A stretch of 64,000 bases of DNA from Melanocharis versteri. Its lineage: Eukaryota > Chordata > Aves > Passeriformes > Melanocharitidae. Below, in pieces: positions 1 to 12,847 of this stretch (position 1 is the first letter of the stretch; the number at the start of each line of letters is the position of its first letter). Below the pieces are notes generated by a model. That model was given only the letters and a program-made list of their open reading frames with translations, was not told the origin of the DNA and searched no databases. A program made the translations under genes and the position numbers. The DNA lies in assembly GCA_013397845.1 (NCBI GenBank), contig VZTG01001883.1, positions 1,554,304 to 1,618,303 of the forward strand, given 5' to 3'.

Positions 1-3000
1 GCTTCTCTGGACTTGGTCTTAAGAAACCTAGTTAAAATACAGGCCTGCAGCCAGAGTTGTTTGCTCCTCCCCAGAGTAGTCTTGCAAGATAAACAGTGCT
101 TATGCAATGGAAATAAACTGCAATATTAAATCGATACGTGTACACCTCCAAGAAAGGGCTTTAGTGGCCCCAGTTCACCTTGCACAATTCTTGCATATTC
201 CTCCTCTGCTTCCTGTTTCAGGTGGAGTGATTGCCTTTTCTGGCGCTCTCCTCAGCGCATTTCACAGCTCCCCACAGGATACACCATAAGGTGCTTTAGG
301 AAACAGCCCAAGAAAATTCTGTCTGTTAATACAGTTTTTCAGCTTCCAGTAATTTCAGACATTTTACCTTGAATAGGACATCAGGAGGACATTACACTGA
401 TTTTGCTTCCTGTTAGGTTTGCAGACTGGCCTGTAGGGTGTCTGGTGGATTACAGGAGTATAGCAGGATGTGGGCCATTCTCCCTTTGAGTCCGTGTCTT
501 GGCATAGTGCTACAGGAGTTGTGGATTTCTGTGTGCCCTCTCAAGTGATTTTAGAAGCACTGTCGGGTTTAGGATGATAAATTAGTAATAATATCCCATG
601 GTGCTGACACTATTTACTGCTATAAAAGCAGAGTTAGAGTAGGCAAGATTTCTGCAAAGCACTTACTCCAGTGACCATAAATATCACTAACTGGAGTCCT
701 AATTCTTTGATAACCCAGCTGCCACTAGATATGCCATGTTGCATTCCAGATATTACAGTCTATTTATGATAAATGAAATACAAATTTGAGGGATGCAACA
801 GAAAAATGTCAGCTACTCATTCTCAGGACTTTTTTTTGCAGAATTGTTTTTAAGCAACTGTAAAGAGCTGATTGAATAAACTCTCTGATTCCTTCTTCTT
901 CCCGATTGACCTGTATATGTTTTCCCTTCTTCATCTTGCACAACATTGCTAAAATAAAGGGGTATTGATCTATGTCCTTATTTAAATGCATAACTGTGTG
1001 TATTCCTTGGCTTTCCATATAATTAGCTTAAAGGAAACTCTGTTACTGTACCTGAATTCTTCTAATTTATGAACCTCAAAAGAATTGACAGCAAAGACTG
1101 TCAAGTCATCATTTTGTTTTGTCATTTCCCAATTATATATATATTCACTAAAATTTTTTGGATTACTACTTGATTTGCATAATAAATGCAAAACTATTGT
1201 AATAGTTTTCTGAAAAAATTAATTTCTTGTTTTTTTTAACCAGCTTCAGTGGCAGTTGGATATCTAAGAAGTTAGCAGAATTTTACTCTACACTTCACTA
1301 TGCTTAAGACATGAATGCATTTTATTCAAAATAAGAATGTATAGGTGAATATAGCACATTTGAAAGAACTATTTGCTGCCTCACTTTAGCGGTTGATCTA
1401 TAAAAGAAAAAGTTTATGAATTTATATGAGTTCATAGGTCTAAAGGAAATAATCAAGAGCTGCTGTTGGCCTACCTAAACATGAGGGTCTCTACAAGGTT
1501 AGTTTCAGAGCATGTCCTCTCCTCCTGCCTCAAAAGAGAAACTCCCCTGTGCATAGATTCGAGAGTTCAGCTGCTGTTGCTGTGGCAATATGTGCATCCA
1601 CTCTTAGCTTTCTTTTCATTCTCCTTTCATGACCTGAGTTTCTCTTGAGGGATTGATTGCGTATTTTAAAGGCACAGATTCAAAGCTACAAATATCTGAA
1701 TCATGAGGGAGAATTTAGAAAAGTATGGTTGTGTGCTTGCCTGGTTTTATACTTTCTCCTTTGCATTTACAGTATCCCCAGAGACATAATATTGAGTTTG
1801 ACTAACCTTTTGTCTGACCAGGATGACTGTTTTGTTTCTGTGCATCTTCTTCAGAACACACATCCAATTATAGAAGTTAGCAACACTCCAGGGATTTTCA
1901 CAAAGAGCTACTTTTCCTCACATGGGCTTTTCCTGAGCATTCAGTGCTGTGTGAAGGGTCTCTTGTGTTACTTTTGCTGTCTGCAGCATAGCAGGCAACA
2001 CTACCTCTTTTCTTTTTTTTTTTTTGTTTTTAATCTTACACTCAAAGGTACAAGGTATGAGGTCTCTGGGTGCCCTTGAATGACGGGTTATGAAAGAAGA
2101 ACTTAGGCGCTCCTTTCCCTTCCATGCATGAAGAGCAGTTCACATACACAGAGACATTCAGAGTCTGGATTTAGGTTGGTGGCATCACTTGACATTTTTA
2201 GGTGGCATTTCCAAAGAAAGTGTTGATGTGCAGAACACTTAGGTAGTCTCTGAATAGTTTTGACTATGCATCTACAAACCTCAGGATTCATAAGCAGCAT
2301 TCTCCAGAAAACGGCTTAGTTTCGGCCCACATGCAGTGTGGTATTTGGTAGTTATACAGGCTTAGCAAAGTGTTTCACAGAGACACAATGTTATTTCTCA
2401 GCACAGGTATACTCTACTCTAGGAAATGGGAAGAGCATTTCTCAAAAGAAGCAGCAGATGAAAAGTACTGCCTTAGCTGAGGATTTGGGTTAGTTCCTCA
2501 GGGCAGGAATTAAAGGGGGATCTAGTCTGGGACCTATGACAGAAGTTGTGATGGAGACCAGAATAAGGTCAAGAGACTAACAGAAAGGAAACAGATGTAA
2601 AGCTGACCCATAGTATTTAACAGGCTACAAGCTGAGTGGTCAAACGCACTAGAACACACTGTACATACAGTGCAGTTAAGGCCTAAGTTCAGCAGCAAAT
2701 TCAATATTACAAAGTACTTCATGTGCTGGAGACATCTGAGTTACAGGTGCCATGGGAGCTATAACCATGACTATCTTGGCTTTGCATTTTTATTCCTTTA
2801 CTTCACACATCCTTTTTGGGAGAAGAGCCATTTCAAAACCTGAAAAAAGCTTTTTTGCAAGAAAACTGTACAGGTGAAAGTGAGCTGTTGTAACCTGAGA
2901 ATCTACAGAGAACAGGGAGTCCTTGAACTAAAACAAAGGTAGATTCCCTCTGCATTTGGGCATATGTTTCTGCAGTGGACTGTGTTCATGAGCCTAAAGA

Positions 3001-6000
3001 CTGCAGCATTATCCAAAATAAAGAAAATGCCAAGGTGGTCCTTCAGTGCTGTTATTCCTTTTTATTAGCAATGAAGCAAGATACTAAAAAACCTATAATC
3101 CCCAATTATATTCCCCTCATCTCGATCATCAGAGATCTTGGCACAATTTTGTAATTGCTTAAACCTTATCCACCAGAGTAATCTTTGATGATGTGCAAAC
3201 CTTCCAGTGTCTCCTGCCAAATGAACTGCCTGAAGCAAAAGTGATGTTCTTAACATAAAAATACCCCCTTTCTACCTTAGCATGAGTCACTTTCATTCTA
3301 TTCTCATGTAACAGTCATCAGTGTGCAAGTTTTGATAAGTTTAACCAGTTTATCAGTTCTATGCTCTGCTGACAGCCTGTCAGACCTTCCCTCCCTGTGC
3401 TTTCTGTTCCCTTGTCTCACCAAGACTGAACTTCGTACTGTATCTCCTGAACACCTTATTTAAGCAATTTTCTTAATAGCTGCTACTAGGGTGCCTTGCA
3501 AGTTTCTTCTTTGCTTCTGGTTGAAGGACACTTGATTAGATCAGGAAGGGACAGGTAGAGCAGCAGGCCAGGCACCTGTGGTAGGAAATTCCCACTGCTC
3601 CCACTGATGGGGTCCACAGTGCTGACAAAGGTTTGTAGGGTTCAGTGAGTGCCTGAGTGGTCTAGGAACTGACTTCTAGGCTGAAACTAGGCTTAAGCAC
3701 TCTACCAGCGTCAGCTTAATGTTTAAGAGCTCTGAGCAAAAAACTAGATATCCTACTAAACCCACTTTTTGTGGGCTTCTGTTTGAAACAACTGTGGTTA
3801 ATTGTCCTAAATTTTCAAGAGGATGAAAGTTAACCCAGATTTCAAGGGCCTTTCTAAAGCAACTTTCTGGGTTTGTGCCAGAACTTTGCCATATGCATAA
3901 ACTGAAGCCATAGCTCTGTTATGGATCAAGGTCGTAGATTAATGTCCTTCCAAATCCAAGCCAGAAACCTCATAGGTTTTTTTTTGGTTTAGAATTTGTT
4001 CTTTTTCATGTTGCTCCAATCACAATACCTTTTCCCTGAACTACCACTACCAGCAAATACTTTACCCAGTATATTTCTCTTACAGTAACTTTTTTGTTGC
4101 TGGTCAGGCCTGGCTGTGTAAGTAATTCTTTCCTTGGACTGAGGCAGGAGTGCTCACAAAGCACTGTGCTGGCCTGGCAAAATATGTGTGGGGACTCTGC
4201 CTCTCCTTCCAGCTAGGGCTGTGGTGCCATCAATATGCTAATTCAAGGCAGCTGAGAGCAGAACTCCCCACCTGCAGCTTTTTAAACTCAAAGATTTTTT
4301 TAATCAGTTTCCTAATTGGAACCTAGGGGACCCCATTATGCTTTAATAATACAAAATCTAACTTAAAAAAAAATTCCTTAATTATGGTCTGTTTTTTAAA
4401 TGAATTTGATCACTGAGGATATCTACATGTTCTGGAGCAGGGGGGAGCTGGTTGTGTTGCCTTTTAGAAGATTGGCACACAGAAATGCTCTGGAATCACG
4501 TGTAAAGTATTCCATATGGACAGTGCATTTAAGGTGTTGCCATTGTATCAATCCCGTCTCTATGCAATGATAACTTTTTTTTTTTTTAACTTATTTGTTT
4601 TCTTTGTCTTTAATTTATTGCTGACCACAGAGATTGTTATGTGTCACTGTGGTCAGATTAATCTGTGTCCCAGACAGTTTAAAGGACTGTGTAAGATACT
4701 GTGTTGGAAGTTTGGAACTGATGATGTAGGCCAGTAATTTCTGTGATACGTATTCCTGAGGCACTACTGGAGAATAAATCTGTTCATCACAATGCTTCTG
4801 TAAGCAATTTCTCTCTAACCTCATCTCATGGTTGGCACCATACTGTCCCTGAGCTTGAGGATGAAGCATTACCACTATTTAAGATTTTTATCACACAAAG
4901 ATGAAAGCCCTTTCTTTGGCACATGGGCAGGCACAATCAGAAGTATCCCTACCTGTGCTGGTATACTGATTGTCCAGTTTGTAGATCATCACTTCTTGTT
5001 TGTCAGCTTACAAGGTAAAGAAGTAGTTTCACAATACTTACTCTAACTGTGAATTTAGTAGTTTATAAATTTACATGTAATTTCTAAGACACTGATTAAA
5101 CTCCAAACCAACTTTTTTTTTTTTTTTTTTGGTGAAGATTGTATTAGAATTCCCTAGAGACTATCTTGTGCTGTGTTTTCTTGAGTTCTGATAAGGAACT
5201 CAGTATTGTTACCCCCAGGACTTCAGTTACTGTCTTCGTAATTTCATTTTTGGAGAATGCTCATACCAGCTCTCTATACTGGAAACCACCATAGTCTAAA
5301 GAGCATGCACTTTGCTTAGTGACTGTGCACGAGAGGCACATTAACAGCCCTATAAGGTATAAAGACAGTGAATCTCTTGTTCATGTATCTGTAAGCCTGC
5401 ATTTTGCTCATTGTTAAATAACTCCATTCTTTGAAAGACAGCAAACAGGTGGTATCTACCAAGACACAGAGTTCTTACAGGGGGATTTGGTCCCCCTGAG
5501 TGTTTGATCTCTGAAGTCATATTTGTTGCCAGCTTCTTGAGATTTTGGCACCAATGCTTACCTCTAAATGTCTGATATATAAGTTGAGTAATAAATATTA
5601 CTGAGTGGTGACAGGGATCCTGAGACTCCTGAACCAGTTCCTACAAGACTGCCAAGAGATGTGGGAAGAGTTTGGTTTGGAACTTTATATGGGGTTTGGA
5701 TTTTGGTCCTGGAGAAAGGATTTGCTGATGGAGAGATCCAGAATCACTGAATATCTACCTGCATGGAGAGACATGGCAGGAGTCTGTCTGTTTCTGCTAC
5801 GGGTTGCATTTTGTCTGAATTTTATTCATCAAGTGTTATGCTCAAATAAGATTGTTTTGGTCATCCATATTGTTAGAAGAAGAATGCTGACATCTTCCAC
5901 AAAGAGTGCAGTTCTGAGATGACTTCACTTAAAGGAATCTCCCCACCTCTTTCCTTTAAGCACAGGGGCAGCTGAGGGTGATTTGCACATTCGGTTAAAT

Positions 6001-7560
6001 GGCTAGGATTAAGTGGGGCATACTTGGACTTAGGTGTATAAACAAGGTAATAAACTCGGTTTGAAAGAAGAAAGAGAGGCACTGGTAGTAATTTTCCTTG
6101 GAATTAATTCTATATTTGAGCAAAGGAAGTCCACTTGTAGAGTTGCAGTAACTACTGGCTAGAGGCAGCTGTGCTGCCAGCTGGGGGACAAGAAGGTACA
6201 GGGACGTCTAGTGAATCTGTTCCAGAAAGCTACCTGAGATTGCAGGAATGTAAAATAGTTAAAATCAGTATGTGCATGGTGTTGAATAATTGAGGGCCAA
6301 AGAAGAAACGAAAGCATTTCTTCTACCTAACCATCCCCACTATGTAAGTTTATGTTTGGTCTTTGGCTCTTAACTGGAAGGAGTGCACAAACCAGTTATA
6401 ATTAAGTTGTGGGACCATAGAGAAATCATACACAGCTGAAAGGGGAACCTAGGGGAAGTACTGTGGAGCATGTGTATGGCCAATAGGTTTTGAGGAAGGC
6501 AGTTCTAAATCAAAGGTACACAAGTCAGCCTGGACTATTTGCTTTGCTGCCAGAAGGGACTCCTTGATCCTGTTTTACTGAACTTTAGACATGTGAGATA
6601 TTTAGATATACGAGCTTTAGATATTTAGAAGATGTGCTGCTGGTAGCCGAACAAACTGAAATATTGTCAAAGGAAGGAAAAGGGAGGGATGACATCTAAC
6701 AAAAGAACAGGAAACAGGTGCAGGGAAGATGTATCACAATTCCTCTCAATCTTTCTTTACCCAGGCAGGAGGAATCCCATTTTCTTCACTGTCCTAGACA
6801 TGTGACATATCTTAGTATGGCTAGCTCGCAAACTTTACGTTCCTACTGCAAACACAGGCAAATCAAATATGTAAGTCCCTGACACTGCTTGTTCTGCCGT
6901 TGCCTGAACTGAGAAAGCAGTTTCTGAAAAAGAAGCAGCAGACATCAAACTGCATGACACATCCTCTTAAAAGAGAAAGTAAGTCCCTCTGTGTGAATAA
7001 TTGCATAATAAATAAATCCGTACTTTCTCAGAATTGTTGACATTCTGGGTCAAACCTCTCTCCGGTGTAATTCCCCTGACTTGAGTGAATTTACATGAGA
7101 TCAAAAGTGGTCCTCTTTGTTTAGAGACTGAGGTGATTCTGTCCATGCATTTGTCTCACAGTTTGGAAAATTAGTTGCAGCTTTGTGTCGCTGCATGTCT
7201 GTGTGCATATTCTATACACCTGTGCAAGTGCACATGCGCATCCATGTACGCATTAAAAAACTAAACTTCAGTTATGTTACAAATTTTAATGCTCTAAATT
7301 ATTAGTTTAAATGCATTTTGATTGTCTGCCAGGCCTTTTATACCTGCTAAAATTTGCCTATTCATTTTTTATGTAAACCTTACTGTCCCTTGACTTGCAG
7401 AAAAGCAGGTTTCTCATGTAATTTTTAGCATTAAAGAACAAAAAATTATAGATGAAGTTGAAATCTAATAATCATAAAAGTGACTATAAAGCAGCAAATT
7501 CCTCTCTGATTCAGCTGTTGTTAATTTTTTCAAGTCTTAGGTGCTGATTAATACAGAGCT
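1..7560. other. Non-coding unique sequence, no gene seen
   Basis: AT-rich, CpG-poor sequence without a recognisable exon, RNA gene or transposon. The longest open frames (140 codons at 1657-2079 +, 105 codons at 5605-5922 +) are hydrophobic or mixed in composition, lack splice context or homology I can recall, and are in the size range expected by chance in AT-rich DNA. Small low-complexity tracts are present: a T-rich run near 2011-2035, alternating TA at about 1134-1143, and T18 at 5113-5130. An alternating purine/pyrimidine (TG/CA-rich) stretch lies at about 7180-7250. Nothing else stands out. Confidence 0.7.
5113..5130. repeat. T18 homopolymer
   Basis: Uninterrupted run of 18 T preceded by AC and followed by GG. 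It is the longest perfect homopolymer noticed in the window. No LINE or SINE body could be recognised on either side, so I call it a simple repeat rather than the poly-A tail of a minus-strand retrocopy, although that remains possible. Confidence 0.9.
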
Positions 7561-7582
7561 TTAGCTTCTCTTTTTGCTGTAG

Positions 7583-7682
7583 CCTAAACACAGCTACAGC
7601 AGAAGGAGCTGAGTCCTTGCTGCCTCACAGAGATCAGTTTGAAGATCAAGCTCCTTTGCAGAATGCTTATGGTGGTGATGAG
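7583..7682 (+). other. Possible internal coding exon (weak)
   Basis: A pyrimidine-rich stretch (cttctctttttgctgtag) ends in an AG at 7581-7582. The following 100 bp are open in one frame and end at GAG|GTGAGG (7682/7683), a good match to a vertebrate 5' splice donor. Read with one leading base of a split codon, the frame gives 33 residues rich in E, D and Q, including DQFEDQAPLQNAYGGDE. The same frame stays open until a TAG about 60 bp past the donor, and a TGA lies about 45 bp upstream of the acceptor. I recognise no gene family, and no partner exon was found within the window. Open frames of this size are common by chance, so this is a candidate only. It could equally be an alternative exon, an lncRNA exon or nothing. 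Confidence 0.15.
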
Positions 7683-7742
7683 GTGAGGAAGAGCAAATAC
7701 CAACTGGATTGGCAGGTACTGAAGTTGGCTGTGAATCACTAG

Positions 7743-10700
7743 CAAAAGAACAAATCATAACTTCGATCTCAAGCCAAGTAAACTTTCAGCCACTTAAAAA
7801 GAAAAAAAAAGGTTGCTTTTCTGGGCTTTCATGTCTGAAATGAGAGCACACGAGTATAGATCTCCGGCACAATTTTAATTGCTTTACTTTTCACTGGAAA
7901 GAACCAAGATGAGACCCACCTAAATATAACTTCAGGAAATAATGGCTGTCTTACTATTTGCAGCAATTGGAAGAGATTAAAATTGGTCGAGTGTGAAATA
8001 AGGGATGAGCCAGTGAAGAGCTGGTACAGGGATCTGTATGTGTCTTGGGTAGAATACAAGATTGTTGAACAGTGTCTCTGGGAAAAGCACATATCCAGCG
8101 AAAGCATTCCTCCTTAGTGCTCTTACGCACATATTTCTTCTTGTCCTAAATATCAATTTCCGTAATGTTCCTATACAAAAATTTATCTGAATGTTTATAG
8201 GGAAATATACTGAGGAATTCAAAGCAGAGATATCTTTTTTGCACCAGTGATTACACTCTGAAAACGACCGTGGCAGGTTATCACTGAAGGCAATAGCTTC
8301 TCAATATATGAGAATAGAATATTCATCTTAGGAATAAAATTATTAGAAGTTTTCAGAAGTACCACCAGTTTCACTGTTTTATTTTTGTGGGAGGTTCCTC
8401 TAACATTTTCCTGAAGGTCTAAGCCAAACAACCACAGTTTTAAATGGAGGCCGAGGTGCAGGGCCATGAGTAAAAGTACTCAGTACTGCACGTCCTGTTG
8501 CTGTCCTGTTGTGATATATTCTGCAGGCCTTCTCAGAGCCTGAGACAATTTTAGATTTCAGCCTTTCACCAGGAACCTTTAGGCTTGAGGCAAATGTCTT
8601 GTGTGTGCAAACTTCTTTGGAGCAGCTGGTGACAGTCAGTGGCAGAAACAGAACTTCTAAGTAGCTGGATAAGGTTTTGACAATTGTCACGTTTCTCTGC
8701 CAGGCAGCCTAAGAAACCCATCCTATTTGCATTCTGTAAATAAGGTATTTATGTGAGGTTTCTCTCCTGTACCTCTTAGATATGTTTCTATTCCCTGTAG
8801 AGATCTTGCTGTAAAGCCATATGCTTCATTGTGATAAATACTGGTGTTTTCCTTATGTGTAGCTGACTTTTTACACCTAAATAAAATTGCAGTTGTCTAA
8901 TTAGAAGCTGTATCATGGAAGAGGAAAAATACTAAAAAATATCAGATTTATATTATGTACAGTTACATGGAAGGAAAGTAATTTTAAATGAAATGAAAAT
9001 AGTTGAATTAGCACTGCATGATGCCACCCTAAAATAATAGTGATTGATGTACTTTGAAAGGTATCTGTCTTGCATGTTCTTTGAAGCACCAAGTTCATCC
9101 CCACCACCAAATGACTGCTGAAGCCAGTGAGGTTCAATTGGTCTTTACCACTCAGACTGCTTCTTTTATCTAAGAAAATGAGAAAAGGTCAGGGATTTGG
9201 TGCTGCCAGACCATCTTCCTTTTCTCTCTTCCCATTTTTCAATGCACAGACTCAGGCTGAGATTGATGACTGTGAATAGTATACTCAACAAGCATTTTCT
9301 ATGCTAGAAGTTATCATGCTACAAGCTGACTTAAAGTACTCCATGCACAAGGTGGCTTTTCTCCCATAGCCAGCAGAAAGGTCTGAGGGAGAGCAGTGAC
9401 ATGCTCCAGAGAAAACGAAAATATTTTGAAAAGTTTTGTGATAAAATTAGTTGTATTTTTTTTTTCCAGCCACTCAGCTTCATAATGCCTAGTTCTGTTG
9501 GCAAGTTTAATTGCATAGATTTTTCATCTTTGTTTACTGGCTCATTGCCACCTATTTTAGTTCATTATTGAGCATCTGTATTAGTCTCCTGGAATCGCAC
9601 ACGTTTAGTTTTTGTCATACATTAAAAGTGTCATTAAGGAAAGGCAGAAGACCAAGCTGTGTTCCTTTTTTACCTGTGAATGGGGATGATAATACTTTGC
9701 CCACCTTAACAATTTACCTTGCACAGCTTTTGGGACAGTATCACTCTTTTTCTGGATTTTTCCTGCATCCTACAAGCAGTCACTGGATCTGGCTTCATTG
9801 TCTCTGTGGTTCAGTATTGTGGCCAAGAGATAAATCGCCAGAGGACTGCAGTGCCAGACAACCCTCTCCTCACTTCTGTGGGCTCTGCGAGGGAACGAGC
9901 ACCTATGGAGCCCTGAGTTAGGAGCTCTTCTTTTTTGAGTTAGGCTTTATGCCAGGCAAAGGTCAAAACTCTCCTTGCTCACATGAATTGTTGGAAAACA
10001 AAGCTTTCCCATACATCTTCCTGAAACCCTGTAAAACCCTGAGTAAAAGAGTTGTAATGACCTTTAGTTCTCCAGAAGCTTTGGATGGGGGGAACTTCTG
10101 ACCCACTGTGAAATGAAGGAGAGACACACTGAATCAGGAATCCAGAGAAAAGCAAAGACTGAGCAAGAGACAAAGACTAGAAAGAAAGAAAAAAACACCA
10201 AAAAACTATGCTGGGCCTCAGATATTCAGTCAAATTAGTTGTTATTCCTTGATCAGCCTTTGACAGTGACTCAAGGAAGGCCACCTACCCACATCAGCTT
10301 CCATATGAAGAGTGAAATATTCAGGCAACCGATTTAGAAGGAAACACTTCTGTCCTGTAGGAGAATTTGTAAGAAAAGTACCACCACAAACCCCAGGGCT
10401 TTCCAGTGTCTTTTTTGTCTTCTCTTACCCAGCAAGCTTCTCTAGAATTTTAGTTCCTATTTCATTACAGAGTTGCTCTGTGGAGAATCTGGCTGTTGAA
10501 GTGTAGAGCAAGGCAGGTCTACAAAGGCCTTTCTTCTCAGGCATGGTTTGGTAGATCAGCTCCTAGAGGAGATGAGGGAAGAGAGGATGTATTCCTAGGA
10601 ATACTTCAGTGTTGTGTTGGTGTGGACAGTGGTTTGACTTCACACTGCTAGGGCACAGCATCATTGCTCTTATAACATATCTTTTAGTACTTCTTTGTGT

Positions 10701-12761
10701 ATGGTAAAGATAATGACATGCTTAAATATTGCATTCTTATGAAGTCATAGTACCAGAAATGCATGTTAGCCATATAGACTGGCTTGCATTTTAATCCATA
10801 TAGAAAGGGCCCACATGGTGGAGTGTAGCTATCAAAGACAAATGGTATAAGGATTAAAACCTGACTTTATCACTGTGCTTACGTAAATCAACTTAAAATT
10901 ATTCTACTGTGCATTTCAGGTCATGTAATAAATTCAAGTTAGAGACTGCTAAACTCAGCTGACTTAAACACTGAGAACAATCTCACAAGAGCTGCACAGA
11001 GAAGGGGAAAGGCTAATTTATTTCGCTTCTCAGATCTCTGCAACCATTGTGGAGATTGGTATTGCTAATGAAGACTGCTGTATAACACCAACAGAGAAGA
11101 AATGTGATCTGGGATCAGGGAGGTCTGGGTCTGGTCTTTGCTGCCACTTGCAATGGACTACGTGAAGTTCAGAGGCTATGAAATCCAGCATATCTCTTCC
11201 TAGATAGTAACAGACATGCTATAGGTTCCCTGCCAATTTTTTTTTCCTGATCTTTCCATAGTCTGTCTTTCAGTACACAGTAGAGTATGATTTCCTTCCA
11301 GATTTCATTTAGAAATACCTGCAATAACTGGGGGCTTGTCTGTTCTCTGAGTCTTTGTTGATGTGAATTTTAAGCTAAGGTCAGATGTAGGATTTCCGTT
11401 ACCAGCATCTGGAGCCCTCTGTTCCTAAAACGGGAGTAACACAGGTGACTGAATTAGGAAATTTGGACTTACCCCCAGGCTTTTTGTCCTTCCTTGGCTT
11501 TCCTGCTGTGCGAGTCATTTCATCAGCTAATGAAGCTGAACATAGACTGTCAGCCATGCCACTTAAACTAATAACCTTTTGGACCTTGGCAATAGGTTCA
11601 GGTCACTACGTGACAGAAGTGTGAATCCAGATGTGGCTTTCCCTTTTCTTTTGAAAGCAAAAGATTTTCCATTTAGGTTTCCCTCCTCAGAACGTGGACA
11701 TTTTTTGCATTATATCATTAATGGACAAAGCTGCACTTGAGTTTTTAATCTTGGCTGTGGTGCTTTCTCTTCTCTCCTTGGAAACTGTTTTTCCTTTATT
11801 GATTCAAAACCTTTCATGCCCTGCCATCCTCCCTGGCCCCGATTCCTGTGGCCAGGTTGCAGGAGGGGAGCTCAGCCCCTGGCAGTGCAGGTGGCAGTAG
11901 ATGGCAGCAGCAGTCCACTGTGGGAACCCAGCTCTGCAAAATAAGTGATAGGAAACAGACGGGCTCACAGGAGGCTGGCATTTTAAATATCATCCTTTTT
12001 TTTTTTTTCCTTTCCTTTTTTTTATTCCCTGGCATATCTCTGGTTCTGATTTTCCCTTCAGATCGCCTACGTATTCTGTATCAATTACCCATGAGGGTTT
12101 TTCATTTTATTTCCTGTTACATTTCGACACATGGGTGATAGATAGAAGCCTTGTACACGCACCCCTCAAAACATAAGCACAAGGGAATTTGGGAGGCTCA
12201 GAAGATTTCCCGGCAAAATGCAGTACTTGGGTTTATTCTTGGTTTTCCAAACATTTTTCTCCTTGCATACGTGCTTACAAACCAAGCTGTTTCCAAATGA
12301 CTTACTTGATTATTTGTTCCTCTGAAGCTGCTGTTCAGTATTAGAGCAGAGAAACCTGGAAGAACTGGGTTTTTTCCCCTTTTGAATACTTTTTTTTGTT
12401 TCTAGATGCTGTAGCTCAGCACCATGGCTTATAATGAAGGGGAGAACGAATTTTCTTTATTTATGCAATGAAACAGGACAGAACAAGACATCCCACAGGA
12501 CAAAATGATGGTCTTTTTGTAATCACACAAGCTAATACAAGGTTTTAAAGTATGGTCATTTTGCCCTCTCAAGTGACGACAATAGCAAGAGATTTAGTCA
12601 TTGAACCTGCCAAGTGGATGATGCCTTCCAGGATTAGATTCAGGCACTGTTCCAGGCCCCAGGCCTGATTGATGCCCAGGCTTATTCCACCTGGTGTGGA
12701 GCTCACAGGAGCTGCTTTCTTCGCTCTTCTGTCACTTAAAACACCTGCTTCCAAAGAAACA
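7743..12761. other. Non-coding unique sequence, no gene seen
   Basis: No exon, RNA gene or mobile element recognised. The open frame of 136 codons at 9511-9921 (+) has no domain features. A somewhat GC-richer patch lies at about 11810-11970, followed by a T/C-rich tract at 11994-12030. The stretch at about 12600-12720 is also fairly GC-rich and leads into the CR1 tail at 12762, but could not itself be aligned by eye to CR1. Confidence 0.65.
11994..12030. repeat. Polypyrimidine (T/C) low-complexity tract
   Basis: Two T runs (13 T from 11996) interrupted by CC and TTTCC blocks form a pure pyrimidine stretch. No transposon body is attached. Confidence 0.8.
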
Positions 12762-12847
12762 ACCTGCAGATTGCAGGGGTTGGAACTAAATTATCTTCAA
12801 GGTCCGTTCCAGCCCTAACCATTCTGTGTGTCCATGATTCTTTGATT
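12762..12847 (+). mobile_element. CR1 LINE 3' end fragment
   Basis: Matches the end of the avian CR1 3' UTR: 'gcaggggttggaactaaattatc' is followed by 'aaggtccgttccagcc' and 'taaccattctgtg'. It then ends in degenerate copies of the ATTCTRTG octamer (ATTCTGTG, then ATTCTTTG). Only the last 85 bp or so remain, which is typical of severe 5' truncation. Divergence in both body and octamers suggests an old insertion. It carries no coding capacity. Confidence 0.85.

Noticed and set aside
1657..2079. 140-codon + strand frame considered as a membrane protein
   Set aside because: Hydrophobicity follows from T-rich DNA. No homology recalled, no splice context, and the end is a T-run.
5113..5130. T18 as the reverse poly-A tail of a minus-strand retrocopy
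   Set aside because: No coding or UTR-like body could be recognised to its right and no flanking duplication was found.
9511..9921. 136-codon + strand frame
   Set aside because: No recognisable domain; overlaps another long frame in a different phase. Consistent with chance.
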